Shown here: positions 12,871 to 20,500 of the stretch, in pieces
Layout of the letters: each line of letters starts with the position of its first letter
Numbering within the stretch: the first letter of the stretch is position 1
IMG/VR virus record: IMGVR_UViG_3300044491_002714
Location: 1 to 29,842 of that record
Strand: one strand, 5' to 3'
Source of the DNA: a virus
DNA length: 29,842 bases
Translations under genes and position numbers: made by a program
Notes under the pieces: generated by a model
The model's database searches: none
What the model was told of the DNA's origin: nothing
What the model saw: the letters and a program-made list of their open reading frames with translations, nothing else

Positions 12871-13118
12871 TGGCGAAGGCGCGAGTAAAAATCATTCATC
12901 GCGATTGTGATGAATCTAAGGGAGATGACAGGTCTCTCCCTTACACTTCTTACTTAGTTACATATCGGCAAGAGGGACATCTCAAGTATGACATTGCAAC
13001 TGCTCCCAAAAAGGTAGATGTTTTTGACTATTATTGGGATGAGTATCGTCATGATTTTGTAACTATGAAGCAAACTGAGGGTAGAGTCAATCCTAAACTC
13101 TGGAGTCCTCCTAAATAG
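12870..13118 (+). CDS. Hypothetical protein after gp32
   Basis: The 82-residue protein begins MAKARVKIIHRDCDESKGDD and seems to be a small beta-rich domain (SYLVTYRQEGHLKYDIATAP; VFDYYWDEYRHDFVTM). Basic and aromatic residues alternate, which fits a nucleic-acid-binding OB or SH3-like fold, but that is only a guess. The start overlaps the gp32 stop by one base (TGATG), so expression follows gp32. Between its end and the terminator at 13169, a hairpin TGTCGC/GCGACA (13122-13127 with 13138-13143) has no T-run and no known role. Confidence 0.75.
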   Translation: MAKARVKIIHRDCDESKGDDRSLPYTSYLVTYRQEGHLKYDIATAPKKVDVFDYYWDEYRHDFVTMKQTEGRVNPKLWSPPK

Positions 13119-13168
13119 TTTTGTCGCTCTTTCGTGCGCGACACGCTACAAAAGGAATAACGCGATTT

Positions 13169-13194
13169 GAGGGGCTTGACCACCCCTCTTTTTT
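13169..13194 (+). terminator. Intrinsic terminator after the gp32 unit
   Basis: GAGGGG (13169-13174) pairs with CCCCTC (13183-13188) around the 8-base loop CTTGACCA, followed by six T. The stem is identical to that of the terminator at 7571, and its loop contains the next promoter's -35 box. Confidence 0.9.
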
Positions 13195-13204
13195 CGTCTA
13201 TAAT
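13176..13204 (+). promoter_or_regulatory. Sigma70 promoter with its -35 inside the terminator loop
   Basis: TTGACC (13176-13181) and a perfect TATAAT (13199-13204) are 17 bp apart. Expected initiation at about 13210-13211 coincides with the ATG at 13211, so the message may be leaderless. Confidence 0.8.
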
Positions 13205-13210
13205 AGGGAC

Positions 13211-13348
13211 ATGAGCACACCAAACTGGCAACACCACTCCAAGAAGGAGCAAAAACGAAAACTCAAACCACAAGCACTCCGACAAGCAAAAGCACGTCGT
13301 CAAGCACTCAAGAAGCGTCTCCTAAATGGGGACGCTTCTTTTTATTAA
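13211..13348 (+). CDS. Small, very basic hypothetical protein
   Basis: The 45-residue protein starts MSTPNWQHHSKKEQKRKLKP and is dominated by Lys, Arg and Gln (ALRQAKARRQALKKRLL), forming a basic helix suited to binding nucleic acid or an acidic partner. The ATG lies at the predicted transcription start, with no room for a ribosome site. Its last 12 codons also encode the terminator hairpin at 13312, so RNA structure and protein are constrained together. The stop overlaps that of the minus-strand gene 53 (13345-13348). A short early protein is likely. An upstream in-frame Met at 13121 is before the promoter and is rejected. Confidence 0.65.
   Translation: MSTPNWQHHSKKEQKRKLKPQALRQAKARRQALKKRLLNGDASFY
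13312..13343 (+). terminator. Intrinsic terminator within the end of the small basic gene
   Basis: GAAGCGTCTCC (13312-13322) pairs with GGGGACGCTTC (13328-13338) with one G-T wobble, around loop TAAAT, followed by five T (13339-13343). It stops transcription before the convergent tail genes. Confidence 0.9.
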
Positions 13349-14007
13349 TAGTATTTTCTAACGAGATCGATAGCGGTTCTCTTAGTTCTTAGATCTTCCA
13401 AATCAGAGTTAGGTTCGTATGAGGTAATCTCCTCAAAGTCTGCAATAAATGCTTGCAGGAACTGTGGTTTGAGAAGATCTATTTCTCTTTTTGCATCATT
13501 CAATCTCTCTTCATAATCGTAGTTTGTTACTGCATATGTGTCAGTAGCGAATGTGAGAGTTTTCTTGACGACAGGACTTTGAGAATACAGGTATTCATAA
13601 GTCCACCCAGATTGAACTATAAGACCTTCTCTTACCACTAGATTGCCTTCAGAATCTGTTATCTGATTAGTTTCGTTATGATGAACAGCATCTGGATTAT
13701 CGTACTTAGAGTAGACTAATTCTTCCAAAGACTGTTGATCCAATGGCCATTGTTCATAGACATCTGACATGTCATTGATAATCATAATGACCCAATGCAG
13801 GTTAGGATCATCATAAATTGTATTTGCTACTTGCTCTGGAGTTTCTCCTTCTGGAATTAGATACTTATAAAATTGCAGAGCAGCACGTCGAGCATTATCG
13901 CTCAGTTTATACTTTCTAAAAAGATTTTTGACCTTGACAAAATCACCAGATCCTGCTTTGGTGATTTTTGTAGTATAAAGTAAGTCTGGTAATTTTGAGA
14001 AATACAT
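13345..14007 (-). CDS. gp53: Baseplate wedge protein gp53
   Basis: In T4, gp53 clamps neighbouring wedges of the baseplate. The 220-residue protein begins MYFSKLPDLLYTTKITKAGS and has the gp53 signature: NLFRKYKLSDNARRAALQFY, YLIPEGETPEQVANTIYDD, and PNLHWVIMIIND with a following WPLDQQSLEELVYSKYDNPD. The C-terminal part (LNDAKREIDLLKPQFLQAFI) is a helix and linker. It is similar in length to T4 gp53 (196 residues). It is the last gene of the minus-strand set; its stop overlaps the end of the convergent plus-strand gene by four bases. The start overlaps the gp48 stop (TAATG). Confidence 0.9.
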   Translation of the reverse strand: MYFSKLPDLLYTTKITKAGSGDFVKVKNLFRKYKLSDNARRAALQFYKYLIPEGETPEQVANTIYDDPNLHWVIMIINDMSDVYEQWPLDQQSLEELVYSKYDNPDAVHHNETNQITDSEGNLVVREGLIVQSGWTYEYLYSQSPVVKKTLTFATDTYAVTNYDYEERLNDAKREIDLLKPQFLQAFIADFEEITSYEPNSDLEDLRTKRTAIDLVRKYY

Positions 14008-15188
14008 TAGAAACCTGCTCCTGTGGATTCGATAATATCGTCTGCGTAAAGCAGTTTGAGTTCTTTGAATGTAAGTGTTAGCAACGTTGCAACTGGTGAA
14101 GTATTAGCATAAGTTGCATATACATTATCTGGCGTGTATTCAACACTCATGTTTTCAAGAACCATGGGTTTGAATTTGTTGAGAAATTCATGATCTTCAG
14201 ATTTATGCATAAATCTTACTGTGAACGCCATTGGATACTGCACAAATCTTCCGCCAACGCTTTGTGCCCCTCCACCTGAAGACTTGGATGGATGCATTGA
14301 AATCTTGAATGCTCTTACAATATCACGAACAATTTGTGTTTCTTTTTCATGTCTAGGACTCATGAGGATTCTAAAGTTTGCAGATCTTTGTCCACCATGA
14401 CCAGACCAGAACAATTCGATTGTGGTATTGACCCCAACACCTTGAGTCAAACCAAGTAAGTTATTAGTATCAAAACCTGAAACACCAGGGAGACTATTCA
14501 ATCCACCAGCAAGAACTGAAGCAGCAAATGTTGTTTCTGCACCTTGAAGTGCTTTCTGAATATAAGAAGAGACTTGTTCTGAAGAACCAGTATTGATTGC
14601 CATCTTAGTGGCATTGACTGCCATTCTTGCACCTGGAGTCAATGGTAGGGCACCCCAGTTTTGACCATATGATGTGCCAAGATTATTTGGCATGTAGAAC
14701 ATCATAGTACCTAAAGATGGTCCTTGAATACCAGTTTCTCCAGAAAATGCTGGTTGATGTTCATAGATGTCAATCTTCATGTAGTCTGTAGTATCATTTA
14801 ATAGATCCACAGGGAATCTCAAATCACTAGAACCAAAAATACCTTTCAACGCATCTTTTACTGAATTAGACTTCTCAATCTTTGGTGCTGGAGTCGTTTT
14901 AGTTTCTCCCCCTGTGTTTTCTGTAGAAGTGCTTGAGTTATTATTTTTATTAGCATTATCTACACTCAGACTATTTGCAGCGTTACCACCACCAATAGGG
15001 ACTCCATGAGTTACAGGTTTATTTTCCCTAATTTGATGTGCTCTAGCTCTCTGAGCAGCTTCCATCTCTTGGCGTTTATAATTTGCACCCATCGATGCCA
15101 TCTTAGCAGACTTATCCGCTTGAGCACGATCTGCTGCTCTCTTGGCAGCTGCGTCTCTCTCCGCTCTTTTTACTTGGGACCTACCCAT
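14007..15188 (-). CDS. gp48: Baseplate tail-tube cap gp48
   Basis: gp48 sits on the baseplate hub and starts tail-tube assembly. The 393-residue protein has a highly charged, Lys/Arg/Ala-rich N-terminus (MGRSQVKRAERDAAAKRAAD) and a disordered Ser/Thr/Asn linker, longer than in T4 (364 in total). The folded part follows from about residue 115: LRFPVDLLNDTTDYMKIDIY, then SLGTMMFYMPNNL, NTTIELFWSGHGGQRSANFR, FVQYPMAFTVRFMHK and a tube-like beta core ending LTLTFKELKLLYADDI. Its neighbours are gp53 (overlapping) and gp4. The linker looks like low-complexity expansion and could interact with other proteins. Confidence 0.9.
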   Translation of the reverse strand: MGRSQVKRAERDAAAKRAADRAQADKSAKMASMGANYKRQEMEAAQRARAHQIRENKPVTHGVPIGGGNAANSLSVDNANKNNNSSTSTENTGGETKTTPAPKIEKSNSVKDALKGIFGSSDLRFPVDLLNDTTDYMKIDIYEHQPAFSGETGIQGPSLGTMMFYMPNNLGTSYGQNWGALPLTPGARMAVNATKMAINTGSSEQVSSYIQKALQGAETTFAASVLAGGLNSLPGVSGFDTNNLLGLTQGVGVNTTIELFWSGHGGQRSANFRILMSPRHEKETQIVRDIVRAFKISMHPSKSSGGGAQSVGGRFVQYPMAFTVRFMHKSEDHEFLNKFKPMVLENMSVEYTPDNVYATYANTSPVATLLTLTFKELKLLYADDIIESTGAGF

Positions 15189-15191
15189 TAG

Positions 15192-15626
15192 TTATACTCC
15201 TAATTCTGTTTCAGTTAAAATTTTGAATTTCCATCTTCTATCTAAACAATATTCTTCTGCAGCTTTCCACTTCGCTTGATTTACTGCATAAGTTTTTACT
15301 TCATTGATATAAGTCTTGGTTTTTCTTTTCCCTGGTTTGGGTCCGTTCACTTGATACTTTGGTTTGATCTCAATAATGTACTTGTCAATCTTTCCAAGTT
15401 TATTTTTCACTTTGATGTAGAAGTCTGGAAAATATCTGTGTCTCCTACTGTCAATAGGAGACACATATGGGATCACAATCTCTTCGGATCCCCACTCAAG
15501 AACACCTACATTTTTATCACACCAAATCATAAACTTTCTTTCCCACAGTGACCTGTAGATAATATTTGTAGGATCGCCTTTGTATTTTTTAGTGTTAGAT
15601 GGGGAGTATTTTCCTTTGTATGCCAA
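15192..15626 (-). CDS. gp4: Head completion protein gp4
   Basis: gp4 completes DNA-filled heads in T4; it has an endonuclease-like fold and may trim or protect DNA ends. Matches to T4 are long: KKYKGDPTNIIYRSLWERKF, then SSEEIVIPYVSPxDxRxHRY, FPDFYIKV, YIIEIKPKYQ and VNQAKWKAAEEYCLDRRWKF. FPDFYxK and IEIKPK provide the putative catalytic D, E and K. A TTG start at 15626 is chosen: a late-type motif on this strand at 15660-15652 would begin transcripts near 15641, and L-AYKGKY then becomes the usual N-terminus. A GTG at 15644 is an alternative that adds six residues. Confidence 0.88.
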   Translation of the reverse strand: MAYKGKYSPSNTKKYKGDPTNIIYRSLWERKFMIWCDKNVGVLEWGSEEIVIPYVSPIDSRRHRYFPDFYIKVKNKLGKIDKYIIEIKPKYQVNGPKPGKRKTKTYINEVKTYAVNQAKWKAAEEYCLDRRWKFKILTETELGV

Positions 15627-15627
15627 G

Positions 15628-15660
15628 ATAAATAATGATAACACCCTAAGTATTATTTAG
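15628..15660. promoter_or_regulatory. Divergent T4-type late promoter motifs
   Basis: On the plus strand ATAAATAA (15628-15635) points toward gene 54. On the minus strand CTAAATAAT (15660-15652) points toward gene 4. Both resemble the late -10 TATAAATA. The spacing allows starts near 15643 (+) and near 15641 (-), so the two opposite units share a very short intergenic region. Confidence 0.55.
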
Positions 15661-16578
15661 ATGATATACGATCAGGTAAAAAAATTATTATCAACAGGAC
15701 CTGCATCTACTAATAGATATTCTGCAATGTTCTCTGGGGGAGGAGGTCTTGACCAGCAAGGTGGAAGCGCAACAGGTGGAACACTTGGTTGGGCAAATGG
15801 ATTGCAGTCAGAACTACGTTTGTTGAACGAACATTCTGATTTATTGATTTCTAGTATTCAATTTCCTGGTAGATCATTTGCTACTGGAGAGATGCGTGGT
15901 GATAGAGCACTTGGACTTACAAGAAAGTATATTCACAGTGTCATGTTCAATGAGTTTTCTATGACTTTTACATTGAATGGTACATTAGATGTGCATTATA
16001 TTTTTACTACATGGTTAGAAAATGCTGCTCCGAGAGTAACTGGTCCTAGTCTTACTAGAAAAGATATAAGAATACAATATTATAATAGTTACGTTGATCC
16101 TAAGATCATTTTGAAAAAAATGGAGAGAACTGGTGAGGTATCATTAGTCACTAATGTTTATAATGCTTTTCCTTTGAATGTCTCTGACCTTAGTTTGTCT
16201 GCTTCAGGTAATAACAGTACATTAGAATTTACTGTCAATTTTGCATATGAAACCTTTGAAAATATGTATGGTGGTCAGTCAACTTTACAGAGAGCTGCAC
16301 CTACTAGTGCTGATGGAATGGGAGCAGATGGAAATGCATGGGGTGATGTAGATCTTGGACTTGATACGGGTTTATACAAATTTGATCCTGGGTACGACAT
16401 GTTTGATCCAGATAATCCGATTGCAGACAACTGGGATATTGCGTTTGGAGCAGACCAGTCTATAATTGATTATTCATCAATGATGCAACTCAAGAACGGT
16501 CAATCAAATGATGCAACGAAGAAAATTGTTGCTGAAGAGAAAGCTCTTGCAAACAAAGGTAAGTCTGAGTCACCATAA
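15661..16578 (+). CDS. gp54: Baseplate tail-tube initiator gp54
   Basis: gp54 forms the layer between gp48 and the tail tube and has a tube-like fold. The 305-residue protein is close to T4 (320). It begins MIYDQVKKLLSTGPASTNRY and has SELRLLNEHSDLLISSIQFP, FNEFSMTFTLNG, FTTWLENAAPRVTGP, a middle helix and strand (RKDIRIQYYN), then NVYNAFPLNVSDLSLSASGN and LEFTVNFAYETFENMYGG, the usual C-terminal pattern of T4-like tube proteins (F-P-x-x-x-S, x-F-x-Y). A disordered tail is rich in Asp and Gly. The gene reads opposite to 53-48-4. Confidence 0.85.
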   Translation: MIYDQVKKLLSTGPASTNRYSAMFSGGGGLDQQGGSATGGTLGWANGLQSELRLLNEHSDLLISSIQFPGRSFATGEMRGDRALGLTRKYIHSVMFNEFSMTFTLNGTLDVHYIFTTWLENAAPRVTGPSLTRKDIRIQYYNSYVDPKIILKKMERTGEVSLVTNVYNAFPLNVSDLSLSASGNNSTLEFTVNFAYETFENMYGGQSTLQRAAPTSADGMGADGNAWGDVDLGLDTGLYKFDPGYDMFDPDNPIADNWDIAFGADQSIIDYSSMMQLKNGQSNDATKKIVAEEKALANKGKSESP

Positions 16579-16641
16579 AGAACTGGTAGTGATAGTTTTG
16601 ATATAGGTGATGGTGCCACATTTACTATGTTCTAGGTTCTG

Positions 16642-16656
16642 TGCTATAATAAATAC
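16642..16656 (+). promoter_or_regulatory. Extended -10 and late-like motif before gene 26
   Basis: TGCTATAAT (16642-16650) is a good extended -10, continuing into AATAAATAC, a late-type motif. The -35 at 16622 (TTACTA) is poor, so an extended -10 or phage late control is more likely. The gap 16579-16684 holds no other gene. Confidence 0.55.
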
Positions 16657-16684
16657 ATATACCAGATTATTTTTTTGAATCATC

Positions 16685-17389
16685 ATGCCATTACCCAAGA
16701 TTACTGCCCCTTCTTATGAAGTGATTTTGCCATCAAATGGAAAGACTATCAAGTATAGACCGTTTCTTGTCAAGGAAGAGAAGGTTTTGATGCTGGCATC
16801 AGAATCTGACAATCCAAAAGATGTTGCAAACGCAATCAAAACCATCTTATCTGCTTGTATTATTTCTAGAATCAAAATCGAAGAACTTTCTTCTTTTGAT
16901 ATTGAATATCTCTTCCTGAATGTACGAGCAAAGTCTGTTGGTGAGGTTTTAGAAATTTCAGCACCTCTTCCATCTAATCCAGATGCACTTGTAAAACTTG
17001 AAGTGAACCTACAAGATGTGCAAGTTCAGTTCCCTGAAGGACATGAAAAGGAAATTGAAATTAGTGATGGTCTTACATTGGCGATGAAGTATCCAAGCAT
17101 GGATATGTTCATTGACATGAATTTTACTAATAAAGAAGTTGATCCTTTTGAGGTAATTGCTAAGTGTATTGATCAGATTATTCAAGGTGAGGAAATTTGG
17201 GAAGGATCTGAATGTTCTAAGAAAGAACTGACTGATTTTATTGAATCAATGACATCAGATCAGTTTGCTAAGGTCAATAAGTTCTTTGAAACTATGCCTA
17301 AACTTGAGCATAAAGTTTCAGTTCCCAATCCAGAAACTGGAGAATCTGAAGAAATCACCCTATCTGGTATTGGCGATTTTTTCGGTTAG
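16685..17389 (+). CDS. gp26: Baseplate hub subunit gp26 (T4_baseplate family)
   Basis: gp26 is a baseplate hub assembly protein in T4. The 234-residue protein begins MPLPKITAPSYEVILPSNGK and has the family's TIKYRPFLVKEEKVLMLASE, then DVANAIKTILSACI, FDIEYLFLNVRAKSVGE, LAMKYPSMDMFIDMNF and EVIAKCIDQII, similar to phage hub and chaperone proteins of the PF12322 type. The end reads SGIGDFFG and stops at 17387. The sequence T TTT TTC at 17377-17383 is an in-frame slippery heptamer, and the -1 frame runs without a stop into the next ORF, so a longer version is likely. Its position just before the tape measure matches tail assembly chaperones of other phages. Confidence 0.85.
   Translation: MPLPKITAPSYEVILPSNGKTIKYRPFLVKEEKVLMLASESDNPKDVANAIKTILSACIISRIKIEELSSFDIEYLFLNVRAKSVGEVLEISAPLPSNPDALVKLEVNLQDVQVQFPEGHEKEIEISDGLTLAMKYPSMDMFIDMNFTNKEVDPFEVIAKCIDQIIQGEEIWEGSECSKKELTDFIESMTSDQFAKVNKFFETMPKLEHKVSVPNPETGESEEITLSGIGDFFG
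17377..17383 (+). promoter_or_regulatory. Putative -1 frameshift slippery site
   Basis: The heptamer T-TTT-TTC is in gene 26's frame as X-XXY-YYZ, six bases before its stop codon. A -1 slip gives CGG TTA GCC and then the ATG at 17392. A stimulatory structure is not clear; only GGGG (17393 onward) with TCCC nearby could form a weak hairpin. Confidence 0.6.
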
Positions 17390-17391
17390 CC

Positions 17392-17571
17392 ATGGGGTAC
17401 ATATCCCTCGAAGTATATTATGAAACCAATTTCGCAATGATGCATCACCACAAGTGGTCTCTAACTGAAATTGAAAACATGATACCTTGGGAGAGGGATG
17501 TGTATGCTTCCATGCTTTCCGAACACTTGAAGGATCAAAAACAACAAATGGAACAAAAAAAAGGATTCTAA
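17392..17571 (+). CDS. Small ORF, likely C-terminal extension of gp26 by -1 frameshift
   Basis: The 59-codon ORF reads MGYISLEVYYETNFAMMHHH and then KWSLTEIENMIPWERDVYAS, ending in a Lys/Gln-rich tail. The LTEIxxMxPWERDVYxxML pattern resembles the second part of tail assembly chaperones (as in lambda gpT), which recruit to the tape measure. There is no ribosome site: GGTTAGCC precedes the ATG. In the -1 frame it is continuous with gene 26 past the T-TTT-TTC site. It ends directly at the tape-measure ATG (17572). It may be made only as a fusion (gp26-GT-like) or also alone. I cannot identify a T4 homologue with certainty. Confidence 0.75.
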   Translation: MGYISLEVYYETNFAMMHHHKWSLTEIENMIPWERDVYASMLSEHLKDQKQQMEQKKGF

Positions 17572-20500
17572 ATGGCTAATACCATCGATGTCAAAGGTGC
17601 GATTGTAAATATCACACCAACAAAAACTGTAAAATTTGATAGGATGATGGGGTCTACTGGCGGTGCTGGTGGACAAGGTAAGTCAGCTAAATTCTCTGAT
17701 AAGGGAGAATACAAGAATCTCGGTAAGTTTGTTGTCCTCATGGGGCAAAGTTTGAAGAAGATGAATGTGAATCTTCTTCAAACTAAGAAAGAAATCACAG
17801 GTCTTAGAAAAGAGAATGGTGAGAAACTAACTGCGATTGCAACTGCGATTGGTGATCAGAGAGCAGAACTAAAATCGTTTGCAAAGTCACAGAAGAAAGC
17901 AAATAAGACACTCAAGGATCTTGCAGGTAAGGTAGGAACTTCTCTAGAGTTAGATAAGATCCGAAACAAAGGTGCTCTTGAGGACAGAAAAGAAAGAAGA
18001 AGAGATAGAGAAGAAAGAAGAAGAGTAGAAAGAGAAAGTGCCTTAGAAAAAGGTAAAAAAGTAATTGGTGGTATAGGAAGTGGTTTAGGAAAACTTGCTA
18101 AGGGTGGTAAGAATTTCCTTGAGACCATCATGGATTTCCTTGGAATCGGGGGATTCATTGCATCTGTTGTAACTGCATTTGCTGGTTATCAGATTCTAAA
18201 GAAAGCACTCAACTCCAACTTTGTCAAGAATACTGTCAAAGGGTTCATGGAGGGAATGCAGAACCTGATTGCAGGTATTCAATCAATTCCTGAAGGTGCA
18301 TTTGACAAGATCGGTAACGCTCTCGGTGGCATTGCAAAATTTCTTGGTGGTGCTCTTGGTAAAACTATTGAGAGTGTTGGTAAGTTTATTGATGGGATTC
18401 CTCAAGAAACTCTTGATAAGTTTGGTAAGTTTTTTGGCAATGTCTTCAAGTTTGTCGGTGCCTTTGTTGGAGATAGATTCAAAGAAATCTTCAACGGTCT
18501 AGATAAACTCATTGACAAAGATGGCAATCTGAAGTTTGATTTAGGCGGTATTGTCAATCTGATCACTGGCATTGGTGGTCTTGCTTTAGCATACCGATAT
18601 ATCAAGAACCCAGAAAAGATTATTGGTGATGTTGGAAGTGTCTTAGGTTTCTTTGGTACTCTAGCAGGAAAGGCAGGAGCAATGCCTGGTACTCTTGGTA
18701 AAGTATTTTCGATATTTGCTGAGAGAGGGGCAAGTCCTCTCAAACCAATGTTTGTCAGGGTTGTTGGTAAAGGTGGTGGACTTGGTGGTGGTCTTGATGA
18801 TCTTATACCTAAAGGTCCTGGTCTTAAGATTCCGAATAAATTTACTGCTCCTAGAGGCAGTGGTCTGAACACTGGTGGCAGCAAATTATCAAAGTTGATG
18901 AAGCTAGGTAAAGGTGCTGGTGTTTTAGCACGTCCTGGTAGTATTATCAATGCCGCCACAGGTAGAGCAACTAGAATGCTTGGGGGCAACAAAGCAATCG
19001 ATGTTGTCAAGAATCTAAAGGGTGCTGATGCTACAAAATTTCTTAGAAAAGCAGTTATGTCAGGAACCCTGTCAGAAACGCAGGCACTCAAAATTGCTAA
19101 GTCTAAGGGACCTAATGTTCTGAAGAATCTAAAAGGTGTTCTTGCTCAGGGTGGAAATCTTGGTCGTGGTCTTGCGACCCGTGGAGGAGAGGCTCTAATA
19201 GGTGCGAGGCAGGGATTTGGTAATTTTATGTCAGGTCTTGGTCAAAAAGGCATGGGACTTCTGAAAGGTGCTAAAGGTCTTGGAAAGAATATCTTAGCAG
19301 GCGCTCTTGCACTACCTGGAAATGCAGCGAACCTTGCAAAAGGTATTGGACAAAAGGCAGTGTCATTTGGTGGTTCTGCTGTTGGTGGAATCAAAGGATC
19401 TCTAAGGTCATTAGGTGAAGGTTTATCAAACCTAAATCCAATGCAAGCACTTGAAAAAATCAAGAGCGGGGTTGGATCAAAGATTGATGAGATTATGAAA
19501 GCAGAACCTTTGATTGCTGCAATCAAGAATCTCAAAGATCCTAAAAAGATGAAAGAGATTCTGAAGAATACCTTATCTAGAGCCAAACCTGCATTGAATG
19601 GTATCAAAGATGCTAAGAAAGCAATGGGTCCATTCAAGATTCCTGGACTTGATGCTGCTATTGGTGCATTGACTGCTGCGATTGAGATCTTTGCATTCAA
19701 ACAACCAGCAGGTAATGCTGCATTGGGTGCTCTTGGTGGTGTTCTTGGATCAGCAGCAGGTACTGCTGTTGGTACTCCTGGTGGTCCTCCTGGAATGTTT
19801 ATCGGTGCCATGGCAGGTGCAACTCTTGGTGAATTAGCAGGTCGGGCGATTGCAAGAGGATTGGGTAATGTTCTCCCACCTGAAATTGGTGGATTCACTG
19901 GTATCAATGGTGCTCCATTGTTCTCTACGGCAGGTCTTTCTGAAAATCCAGAACCAGCAGACGGGGAAGCACCAGTCAAGAAAGCAAGGGGTGGTAAGAT
20001 CTTTGGCGGTAGACCAACTGGTGATAGCGTTCCTGCTTATCTTGAGCGTGGTGAATATGTCCTCAATAGAAAAGCAGTATCTGCTATTGGACCATCAAAT
20101 CTAGATGCGATGAACTTTGGAATGTATCCAAGATTCCAAAGTGGTGGTCAAGTATCGAGACAAGAAGGATGGGATAAGTTTACTGAGTGGGGTAAGGAGA
20201 AGGGTGCAAAGTATCCTCAACTCGTTAGTGCTCAGTGGGCACTAGAATCTGGATGGGGATCTGCTCTGTCTGGTAAAAATAACTTCTTTGGAATCAAAGC
20301 AACCACCAGCGAATCTTCAACCAATCATAGAACTAGAGAAGTTGTCAATGGTAAAGACATTTATGTCAATGCTAACTTCAAGAACTTTGAAACACCTCAA
20401 GACGCTGTTGATCACCTTGTGTCTCAGTGGTATAAGAATTATAAGAATTATAAGGGTGTCAACAATGCTGGTAGTCCTAATGAAGCAGCAGCGATGTTGA

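Noticed and set aside
13122-13143. Hairpin TGTCGC/GCGACA after the gene at 12870
   Set aside because: It has no T-run and no match to a known RNA element; too little evidence for a separate feature.
18402-19979. Long minus-strand ORFs (229 and 245 residues) opposite the tape measure
   Set aside because: They are Pro/Leu/Ile-rich shadows of the Gly-rich codons of the plus-strand protein, with no ribosome sites or recognisable domains.
20430-20460. Short tandem repeat (ATAAGAATT units) in the tape measure
   Set aside because: It encodes YKNYKNYKG within the glucosaminidase domain and is a local coding repeat, not a mobile or regulatory element.
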